Below are positions 9,098-17,100 of a stretch of DNA of 64,000 bases, one piece after another. Position numbers and translations under genes: made by a program. Numbering within the stretch: the stretch's first letter is position 1; every line of letters begins with the position of its first letter. This DNA is from Nitrososphaerota archaeon (GTDB lineage: Archaea > Thermoproteota > Nitrososphaeria > Nitrososphaerales > Nitrosopumilaceae). The stretch is from NCBI GenBank assembly GCA_021323705.1, contig JAJPKL010000017.1, positions 1 to 64,000 of the forward strand. Reading direction: 5' to 3'. The notes beneath the pieces are model-generated. The model ran no database searches, had not been told where the DNA came from, and saw only the letters and a program-made list of their open reading frames with translations.

Positions 9098-10540
9098 TCA
9101 ACGCAAAAGGAATCTTTGCACCTTTCCGTATTCGGTTTTGGGTAAATTTTTTACAAATTCAATTTTTGTTGGCACTTTATATCTTTCGAGATTTTTTATG
9201 CAATAATTCATTATAGTTAAAGAATCAAGTTTTGGGTCATCAGTTATGACAAACATCTTGACAATCTTTCCAAATAGTTCGTCGTCAACCCCTACAGCAA
9301 CTGCATCAACAATACCAGATATGCTTTTAACAATCTTCTCTATCTCGTCTGGCATTACTTTTTCTCCACCTACGTTAATCAGATTATCTTTTCTGCCCAA
9401 TAAATACAAGTACCCTTCCTCGTCAAAACGACCAACATCACCTGTTTTTAGCCACCCTTCTTCAAATTTGTCTTTATCTCTTATATTATTCCAGTATCTT
9501 TCAATCACATTTTTTCCTCGTATACATATTTCCCCTTCTTTGGCTTCTTTGCCATCATCGCCAACAACTTTAATCTCCACTCCAGGTGCAGGAATTCCAA
9601 CAGAATTTTCTTTTCCAGATTTACCATTAAATATCATAAATGTTGATCTTGAAGCCTCAGTTAATCCATAATATGTTGCAAATTTGGTTAACGGAAATAG
9701 TCTAAGAATTTCTTTTACTGTTTGTTCATTCACTGCGGTGCTATTTGTAATAATAAGACGCAATCTCTTACAGTTTTCTACAAAATCATTTCTAAAATTT
9801 TTTAATAATTTAGCTAATGTAGGAGGTACAGCTGCCAGAGTACTTGCATTATATTCATTAATTGATTTTAACAGATCCAGTGGATTTATGGTGTTTTTAT
9901 GAAGAATAATTGTCGATCCGCTATACAGAGATGTATGAAGGCATCCTAACCCAAATGAGTGAGATAATGAGAGAGGTACGATATGAACGTCATCTGAAAC
10001 ACACTCCAAAACTTTAACAATATTTTCGGTTGTAAAGAGAATATTCGAATGTTTAATTAGGGAACCCTTCGGTATGGTGGTTGTTCCTGAAGTATAAATT
10101 AATGCTGCATATTCTGAAGATATTGAATTTTCCTGATCATTTTGAGTTGATTTTTCCATGAACTCTTTAAATTCATTTAATTCAACATTTTTTGAATCCA
10201 AGGTCTTTGTTTTAGACATGATATCTCTTGATGTTATAATGGTCTGAGGTTTTGCGGATTCAATCTGATTATTCAAATTTAATTCGGAAATATTTGGAGA
10301 AATTACATGTGCAATATGACCCGCTCTAATGACACCTAAATACGATATTACAAACTCGACTGAATTATCAAAAAATATGGAAACAACTGAATTTTGTCGA
10401 TACCTTTTCAGAGATGATGAAAATTGTACTACTGAATTATAGATAGTTTCATAATCATATTTGCCATCTTTTGTAATTACCGCTATTTTGTTTGGATTTT
10501 TCTCTTTAGAGACGGTCAAGTAATCTACAATCGTATTCAT
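9098..10540 (-). CDS. AMP-dependent acyl-CoA/acyl-ACP synthetase (ANL superfamily)
   Basis: A 480-residue adenylate-forming ligase. Core motifs are all visible: 'YTSGTTTIPKGS' (A3, residues about 149-160), 'YYGLTEASR' (A5), 'KTGDVGRFDEEGYLYLLGRKD' (A7/A8, given in part) and the C-terminal catalytic lysine context 'PKTEYGKVQR' (A10). It should activate a carboxylic acid as acyl-AMP and pass it to CoA or a phosphopantetheine arm. The ATG overlaps the end of the ACP gene by 4 bases, which strongly suggests that the carrier protein is its partner. The acid is unknown. The short length compared with fatty-acyl-CoA synthetases is usual for stand-alone adenylation enzymes. Confidence 0.88.
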   Translation of the reverse strand: MNTIVDYLTVSKEKNPNKIAVITKDGKYDYETIYNSVVQFSSSLKRYRQNSVVSIFFDNSVEFVISYLGVIRAGHIAHVISPNISELNLNNQIESAKPQTIITSRDIMSKTKTLDSKNVELNEFKEFMEKSTQNDQENSISSEYAALIYTSGTTTIPKGSLIKHSNILFTTENIVKVLECVSDDVHIVPLSLSHSFGLGCLHTSLYSGSTIILHKNTINPLDLLKSINEYNASTLAAVPPTLAKLLKNFRNDFVENCKRLRLIITNSTAVNEQTVKEILRLFPLTKFATYYGLTEASRSTFMIFNGKSGKENSVGIPAPGVEIKVVGDDGKEAKEGEICIRGKNVIERYWNNIRDKDKFEEGWLKTGDVGRFDEEGYLYLLGRKDNLINVGGEKVMPDEIEKIVKSISGIVDAVAVGVDDELFGKIVKMFVITDDPKLDSLTIMNYCIKNLERYKVPTKIEFVKNLPKTEYGKVQRFLLR

Positions 10541-10788
10541 ATACGAGATTTAACTATCTTTAAAAGATCTTCTGCAGTTTTTATTGATAATGCATCTTCT
10601 GGAGTTGTCATAATGTTGAATTTTGATTCCACTGCAGTAACTAATTGTAATTGAGCAAATGAATCCCAGTTAGCATAGTGTTCTTGAGGCTTTTTCCAAT
10701 CAAAGGAAGACTCCGTCATATCTGGAAAAATAGTAAGAAATATCTTTTTTAACTCATCTTCTACGCTAGATGTTTTTTCCAACATCAA
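10537..10788 (-). CDS. Acyl carrier protein
   Basis: A small acidic-helical protein (82-83 residues) with the phosphopantetheine attachment site 'NWDSFAQLQLV' (Ser43, the D-S-(L/F) motif), preceded by helix I and followed by a loop and 'TAEDLLKIV' helix. This is the PP-binding domain of a discrete ACP. The first codon in the longest frame is TTG at 10788, directly followed by an ATG at 10785, which is the likelier start. It is the first gene of the minus-strand operon with the acyl ligase, LuxE and LuxC, and faces acpS across 37 bases. Discrete ACPs are uncommon in archaea, which lack a classical type II fatty-acid synthase. Confidence 0.88.
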   Translation of the reverse strand: MMLEKTSSVEDELKKIFLTIFPDMTESSFDWKKPQEHYANWDSFAQLQLVTAVESKFNIMTTPEDALSIKTAEDLLKIVKSRI

Positions 10789-10825
10789 ATCGTAGCGTTT
10801 TTCAATATAATTAAATCTTTAGAAA

Positions 10826-11188
10826 ATGAATGTACATATGATGGGAAAATTTGGAATTGGAATCGATATTGTGAAAATCAATCGTTTTAGAAAAATGCCT
10901 TATCCAAAGAATAAGAAGTTTTATAATAAAATTTTTCTTTTAAAGGAAATCCAGTATTGCTTAAAGTATAGAGATTCCGCTGTGCATTTTGCAGGTAAAT
11001 TTGCTTTAAAGGAAGCTACAAAAAAATCCATAAACAAACATTTAGATCTGTTAGAAATTGAGACCTCTCATTCTAATTCGGCCCCCATAGTACGATTATT
11101 GAATAATAATAACTATACATTTATGGCTTCTTTAAGTCATGAGGATATCTATGCGATAGCTGTAGTAATTTCAGCGGAAAGTAACTAA
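10826..11188 (+). CDS. acpS: Holo-[acyl-carrier-protein] synthase (4'-phosphopantetheinyl transferase)
   Basis: A 120-residue AcpS-type transferase. The N-terminal motif 'GIGIDIVKINRF' contains the metal-binding aspartate (Asp14), and 'FAGKFALKEATKKS' contains the second motif with Glu63. These correspond to the two Mg2+ ligands of bacterial AcpS, and the length matches. It transfers 4'-phosphopantetheine from CoA to the ACP serine. The gene is divergent from the ACP gene with only 37 bases between, and ends 2 bases before the convergent Gfo/Idh gene. ATGs at 10838 and 10841 are alternative starts better spaced from the AT-rich stretch at about 10803-10816. Dedicated activation of the neighbouring ACP is the simplest reading. 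Confidence 0.85.
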   Translation: MNVHMMGKFGIGIDIVKINRFRKMPYPKNKKFYNKIFLLKEIQYCLKYRDSAVHFAGKFALKEATKKSINKHLDLLEIETSHSNSAPIVRLLNNNNYTFMASLSHEDIYAIAVVISAESN

Positions 11189-11190
11189 TT

Positions 11191-12141
11191 TTAATTTTTA
11201 TTGTTATTTTGAGTCAAAAACAAATGTGATTCCTCAATAATTCCAACAATCCTGCGTGCTACTTCTCCATTTGGAATAGGAGAGGTAATGTGTCTCTTAT
11301 TTTGGCTAACGTCAAGAAAGAAATTCAATTCATCTCTAATTGTATTATTAGGTGTGATAATTACATCTTCTAAAACCCCAGAATGGTTGTTAATAAGTTG
11401 AATTTTTTGCAATACACAGTCAACAAGTGCTGTTTTTTCGGAACCTACAATAATCATTTTTCTATTCCTAATAGGATTCAACCAACTTAATTCGATATTG
11501 ACAAAAACGTCTTTTCCGCCAAATGAATCTACTAAATGATAATTTATGATCGCAAATTCTACATTTTTTTGTCTGAATCCTTCTCCTGTACAAATTATGT
11601 CTTTTGGCATTCGTTCAAAAATATTATCTAATATGTCTATGGGATGAACACCAAGGTCGAAGAGAATATCTCTATCAGGAAATATTGGTTCCAAATTTGT
11701 CCAAGATATATTGACAGTATAAATTCTTCCAAGATTTTTGTTATGGATCAATTCTTTGATCTTTTTTATTGCGTTGTTAAATCTGAAAATATGTCCTACT
11801 ATTAGTACTAAATTTTTTTCATTAGCTAGTTTTACTATTTCGTCTGCATCTTTTAGATTAGTTGCAAGAGGTTTTTCTAGCAATATGTTTTTTCCAGCAT
11901 TTAATGATTCCAGAGCTATTTTATGATGTGTGGAATTAGGTGTACAAATACTGATTGTTTTAATTTCATTGTCATTTAAAATGTCATGATAATCTTTTAC
12001 TGGTTTTGCGTTATAGTTTAATTTACAGAATTGAAGATTTTCATCAGACAAATCTGAGACTGCCACATCATGACCTAATTGAAAGTATTCGTCAACGTGT
12101 TTTTTACCCCAATAACCCACTCCTATTACACCGACTTTCAT
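11191..12141 (-). CDS. Gfo/Idh/MocA-family NAD(P)-dependent sugar oxidoreductase
   Basis: A 316-residue protein with the N-terminal Rossmann motif 'VGVIGVGYWGKKH' and the family's catalytic lysine context 'LLEKPLATNLKDAD', followed by 'LIVGHIFRFNNAI'. This family oxidises or reduces sugar hydroxyl groups. Together with the adjacent DegT aminotransferase and the LbH acyltransferase it resembles the WbpB-WbpE-WbpD (WlbA-WlbC-WlbB) route, where C3 of a UDP-HexNAcA is oxidised, aminated and acylated. The DegT stop and this ATG are directly adjacent (12142/12141), indicating coupling. The actual sugar is inferred, not shown. Confidence 0.85.
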   Translation of the reverse strand: MKVGVIGVGYWGKKHVDEYFQLGHDVAVSDLSDENLQFCKLNYNAKPVKDYHDILNDNEIKTISICTPNSTHHKIALESLNAGKNILLEKPLATNLKDADEIVKLANEKNLVLIVGHIFRFNNAIKKIKELIHNKNLGRIYTVNISWTNLEPIFPDRDILFDLGVHPIDILDNIFERMPKDIICTGEGFRQKNVEFAIINYHLVDSFGGKDVFVNIELSWLNPIRNRKMIIVGSEKTALVDCVLQKIQLINNHSGVLEDVIITPNNTIRDELNFFLDVSQNKRHITSPIPNGEVARRIVGIIEESHLFLTQNNNKN

Positions 12142-13194
12142 CTAAATGGCCTCCATTATTTTTTCGGATATTAACGCAACTTCCTCATCCTTAAGTAAAG
12201 GATATGACGGAAGAGATAAAATCTCCTTAACAAATTTTTCAGCGTTTGGGAGAACAAATCCATACTTGGAATAAAGAGGTTGCTTGTGTATGGGAATTGG
12301 ATAATGTATCGCAGTGCCTATTTTGTTATCAGATAGATGTTTCATAATTTTATCTCTATTCTTGTGTTTAATCACTATCTGATGATAGACTGCTTTGCCT
12401 TTTGGATTTTCTCCAAGAAAAAGTTCTTTACCTAACTTTTGTTGATAGATTCTAAGAATTTCTTTCCTTCTTTTATTAAATTCGTCTAAATGTTTAAGCT
12501 GAACTCTTCCTATCGCTGCACTAACAGTGTTTAATCGCATAGTAAAACCTAGTTTATCATGCTCTACTTTGGATTTCCTACCATTATCTCTCAATGACCT
12601 TATCGTATTTGCAACATCTTCATTATTGGTCGTAACCATACCGCCATCACCAGCTACAGTCATGTTTTTTGTTGAATAAAACGAAAAACAGCCCACATCT
12701 CCCAGACTTCCCGCTTTTTTGTCATCATAAATTGCACCGTGTGCTTGGCAGGCATCTTCTATAATAGGTATATTGTATCTTTGACTATATTCTATTACAG
12801 ATTCGTAATCACATGGATTTCCATATATGTGCACAGGTATTACGGCGTCTACCCCATATTCACACTTGCTAAGGTCAATATTTCCATCTTCTAAATTTAT
12901 ATCACATAATTCTGGTCTAGCCCCAACCATTAAGATACAATTTGCAGATGCTATAAATGAATTAGTACTGGTCAAGACTTTTGAGCCATTCTTTATTCCC
13001 AAGGCAAGCAAAGATAGATGAAGCGCGCTATTTCCCGAACTCACTGAAACGGCATATTTTGTTCCAATGTATCTTGCGAACTCTTCTTCAAATTTGAATA
13101 CACTTTCTCCCATGATAAAATTCTCATTGTAGAGAGCTTGTAACGCAACCTCTTCCATCTCTTTTGTAAATTTGATATCAAAAAATGGTATCAC
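12142..13194 (-). CDS. DegT/DnrJ/EryC1/StrS PLP-dependent sugar aminotransferase
   Basis: A 350-residue fold-type I aminotransferase. 'SSGNSALHLSLLALG' near residues 55-69 forms the PLP phosphate site, 'IEDACQAHGAIYDDKKAGSLG' carries the PLP-ring aspartate, and 'FSFYSTKNMTVAGDGGMVTT' has the Schiff-base lysine (in STKN). This family puts an amino group on a keto-sugar nucleotide. The gene is in a tight trio with a sugar nucleotidyltransferase upstream and a Gfo/Idh dehydrogenase downstream, so the product is likely an amino sugar for the surface glycan. An aldehyde from the LuxC protein is an alternative, more speculative amine acceptor. GTG start. Confidence 0.88.
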   Translation of the reverse strand: MIPFFDIKFTKEMEEVALQALYNENFIMGESVFKFEEEFARYIGTKYAVSVSSGNSALHLSLLALGIKNGSKVLTSTNSFIASANCILMVGARPELCDINLEDGNIDLSKCEYGVDAVIPVHIYGNPCDYESVIEYSQRYNIPIIEDACQAHGAIYDDKKAGSLGDVGCFSFYSTKNMTVAGDGGMVTTNNEDVANTIRSLRDNGRKSKVEHDKLGFTMRLNTVSAAIGRVQLKHLDEFNKRRKEILRIYQQKLGKELFLGENPKGKAVYHQIVIKHKNRDKIMKHLSDNKIGTAIHYPIPIHKQPLYSKYGFVLPNAEKFVKEILSLPSYPLLKDEEVALISEKIMEAI

Positions 13195-13252
13195 AGATAC
13201 AATCCACTAAGAAGTTTCTTTTATACTATTCAATTTAATCGAAACCAAATTT

Positions 13253-13963
13253 TTAATCATAAAGCCAAAATAAAGAGCCAATTTCATTTTGAAGTTTTTC
13301 GAAATCCTTTGGTATGCCTATGTCTATATAATAACCACTAAATAGGTATCCTAAAAAGGGCTTTTCGATTTTAAAACAGGCAAAAACGTCTCGTTCTAAT
13401 GAGAAATGATTTGGAAGGGATAGCCAATCGATAGAGTCCTTTTTAATCAAATATGCTCCTGCGTTAACATATACTTCTTTAGAGGTAATTCCCTTTTCAA
13501 CAAAGGAGGTTATGTTATTATTAGAATCTAATATAATTACTCCAAACCTTTCAGGATTTACAACTTTTGTTACTGCAAGAGAAATATTAGAATTATTTTT
13601 CTTATGAAATTCTACAAAATCAGTATATTGGACTTCCATTAAAACATCTCCATTTACAACCAGAAATTCTTTTTCTAATAGATCATATGCGTTTTTTAGT
13701 GCACCGCCAGTGCCCAGTGGTTCGCTTTCCAACGAATAGTTAATTCTTACATCAAATTTAGTACCATCTTGAAAATAGTCTTTTATCATATCATGTTTAT
13801 AACCAGAACAAATTAGAAGATCTCTAAACCCTTGTTTATGCAGATATATTATCAAGTGTTCCAGAAATGGCTTGCCGTTTACAATAGCCATCGATTTTGG
13901 CCTATCTGATACAACTTGACGTAGTCTCGTTCCCAAACCACCAGCCAAAATTACTATCTGCAT
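13253..13963 (-). CDS. Sugar-1-phosphate nucleotidyltransferase (HddC/RmlA-like)
   Basis: A 236-residue NTP-transferase with the signature 'ILAGGLGTRLRQVVSDRPKSM' at the N-terminus and 'FLVVNGDVLMEV' holding the metal-binding aspartate. The protein is the short form without a beta-helix tail, similar in length to D-glycero-D-manno-heptose-1-phosphate guanylyltransferases and mannose-1-phosphate guanylyltransferases. It makes the NDP-sugar that enters the glycan pathway. It is the first gene of the three-gene minus-strand unit ending at 11191. The nucleotide and sugar cannot be fixed from sequence. Confidence 0.82.
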   Translation of the reverse strand: MQIVILAGGLGTRLRQVVSDRPKSMAIVNGKPFLEHLIIYLHKQGFRDLLICSGYKHDMIKDYFQDGTKFDVRINYSLESEPLGTGGALKNAYDLLEKEFLVVNGDVLMEVQYTDFVEFHKKNNSNISLAVTKVVNPERFGVIILDSNNNITSFVEKGITSKEVYVNAGAYLIKKDSIDWLSLPNHFSLERDVFACFKIEKPFLGYLFSGYYIDIGIPKDFEKLQNEIGSLFWLYD

Positions 13964-14172
13964 ATCTATGAAAAAGAAATTTATGACTAATATTAATTAT
14001 AATTTTGTTAACGTACTTTGATTTAAGATAAAAATGTAGGATGTAAATTTACTGAAAGCCTTGTAGATGAAATTAACAATCCTAATGAAATGGAAAAATT
14101 TTGTTAAAGTATTCTAGATTGATGCCAAGTAGATGAAATTGAGATGGTAAAGATGGATTCATTCCAAAATCG
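13964..14172. other. Intergenic stretch at the composition boundary
   Basis: About 209 bases separate the AT-rich glycan island from the large secreted protein gene. Two similar 'GTAGATGAAATT' words occur (about 14063 and 14131). On the plus strand a short open stretch (about 14038-14106) reads as a protein-like fragment ending 'VDEINNPNEMEKFC' before a TAA, without a start codon of its own. It could be a gene remnant at the island edge. No RNA gene or terminator hairpin was recognised. Confidence 0.3.
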
Positions 14173-17100
14173 TTATTTTATGTGTGCTGTTGCATTTACA
14201 TGAATAGCTGTGTTTAGCGGATATCCACTAGGCAATGTTCTATCAGAGTAGGTAGCAGTCACATCATCCCCTGAACCTACATGCAATATACCACTACTTG
14301 CGGAGTTGCCCTGTGTAAACTTTACTGAGCCACTAAATACTCCAGTTGATGGTCCCGTTTCTACCACATCAACGTAAGTACCTATAGGATCTGAGGTGGA
14401 CCGGACTTGAATCAAATGGGTGTAAATATCCACAAGATTTCGATTTTGATCCAAGTCTTTGTCAATTAATGTTATAATTCCATTTCCACCTACTCGATAC
14501 TTTGATGAATCCCACATAAGCAGTCCTATGTTCCACTTTATGGGTACAGCTCTCTGAATTTCTTGATTACCATGTAAGAATGATACGGTAATTACATCAT
14601 TACCATCATCTTGAATGCTTCCAGTAGGACCACTTCCGTTGGTAAGGCTTGGTAAGGGTGTACTTGTATCAGTTACAGAGTAATTGAATCCTGTTAGGTC
14701 CATCCTGCCTGTAAATATTCCTGTATCTACTCCTGTTTCAACAAGTTTGAAATTATGAAGTGTGTGCTGTGCTGTAGATATTGTAACAGAACTACTGTTG
14801 GTGTTTCCTATCACATCAATTAGATTTGGATCAGTGTTCATCTCAGGTGCTATAACAGTAATGTATACACGGTCTTTCCAAGAATACTGATTTTTATCAA
14901 GTTCAATCCTATCTATGGTTTGATGCTGAATAGGCTGATGATAAGTAACACTAGTTATTGACGCAGTTTTCAGTGAATCCATATCATCAGTTATTTTAGT
15001 TAGGATTTGTGATTTCAGTGGTGGAACAACGATTGTATTGTTTGCATAATTTCGTACAACCTGTAACATTTGTTGGGTATCATACAGATCATCGGACTTT
15101 ACAAAGTTGTCCGCTGCGGTCAGATAAGTTTGTAATTGTGCAATATCACTTGTAGAATTTTTAAAGAATGCAGGAGGCATTGAATTTATGCTTGCCTCTA
15201 TTGAATGAATTCTTTCAGATCGGATCTCCCTTACTTCATGCATTGTTATCTCTTTTGCCAGAGTATACCTCTGATTGTGGATTAGTGTCCATCCCCACTG
15301 CTCATACCAAGAAACCAACCTTGCTCTCAATTCTCCCGTATATGTAATTGTCTGGTTTGGATAGTCAAAACTCATTGTGGAGTTTGCAATCTTTGCAAAT
15401 TGCGGTGCAATTGGAGTTTTGATCAATGTCATATTGTCAAGATTGAATGACGATGTAGTTGCGTTATAAAATCCTGAGTTTGGATTGTATTTTTGGAATC
15501 CAGTAGAGCTTGAAGTCGGTGGTAACTGAATGATACCCATGCTTCCGCCGGAAGGTGTTGAACTTACAGGAGGGTCAAGATTTACAGAACTCAATACATG
15601 TATGCCATCAGACCAGCTAGAGTAGGACTTTGAGTTTAGCATTAGATTATCCCAATCATCAAAGTCTGACAATGAATTTGATACAACTTCACTACCGTCA
15701 CAAAATGCAGAGTGAATGTTATTGATGTCTGTACTTCCCACCATCGACGAATCTATTATGCCATTTCCATTGGCATCAATAGGTGCTTGCCCTTCTGGAA
15801 ATAGACTGATATCTGACGGTGACAGCACATAATTCCTTATTTGAACATCATCTATCAAGCCGTTAAGTGAGTATGCACCATTGTCTCCTCTTGCTCCAAT
15901 CTTCAGAGTGGCCGATGATGGCCATGATGTGTATGTGGAAGCAAAGTGTGTCGTACTGTCTAGAGTACCATTAATGTATATGCTTAGCGTACCTGCATTA
16001 TCAAACGTAGCCACCACGTGAGTCCAGTCACCTATTTTTGCAATCACCGTATTACTAGCAACGCCTTGAGCAGTTAACCCCTCAACTACGTATGCATAGA
16101 TCCTGTTATCAGAACCAAGTCTTAGGGCATATCCCCCACCTGCAGATGTCCAATCATATTTTTCTATGATGCCTTGTTGTTGGTTTAGTACGCTTGGATT
16201 AATCCATGCGCTCAGAGTCCAAGGACCAGTAAGGTTGGTAGAGGTCGAACTCGGAATAGTGAGATAATAACCATTGAGATTTGCTGAATAGCTACCAATT
16301 TTACCTGTTGAGAACACAGCTGTTGCCGAACCACCGGATGATGAGGTTGGTGTTACAGAATTTGCATTACCACTAGAATCTGCTAGATTATTTTCTAACT
16401 GCAACCATAATGTGTTACTAGACGACATTTGATCATTCATAATATATTGAATATCAAAAGCAGGCAACGCATAATTCCTTATTTGAACATCATCTATCAA
16501 GCCGTTAAGTGAGTATGCACCATTGTCTCCTCTTGCTCCAATCTTCAGAGTGGCAGATGATGGCCATGATGTGTAGGAGACAGATACGGTACTGTCCAGA
16601 ATACCGTTAATGTATATGCTTAGCGTACCTGCATTATCAAACGTAGCAACAACATGATACCATTTGCCCTGTTGAAGTACTGTGTTACTGGCAATGCCTT
16701 GCACTTTTGTTCCTTCAACTACATAGGCATGGATCCTGTTGTCAGCGCCAACCCTGAGTGCATATCCCCCACCTGCAGATGTCCAGTCGTATTTTTCTAT
16801 GATGCCTTGTTGTTGGTTTATGACACTCAGATTAATCCATGCGCTCAGAGTCCAAGGACCAGTAAGGTTAGTTGCGTCAGAATTTGGTGCAGTGAGATAA
16901 TCTGTACCGTCAAGCTTGAGCGAGTAGGTTCCAACTTGGCCTCCTACATAACTTAGAGCTTTTGTTGCGCCAGTAAATACTGGAGAAACAGTGACGCCGT
17001 TTCCACTAGAGTCTGCCAGATTATTTTCTAATTGTAACCATAAAGTTTGATATGCAGAGTTACCAGCCCACGTAGTCTTGTATATCAACCCACTATTTAC

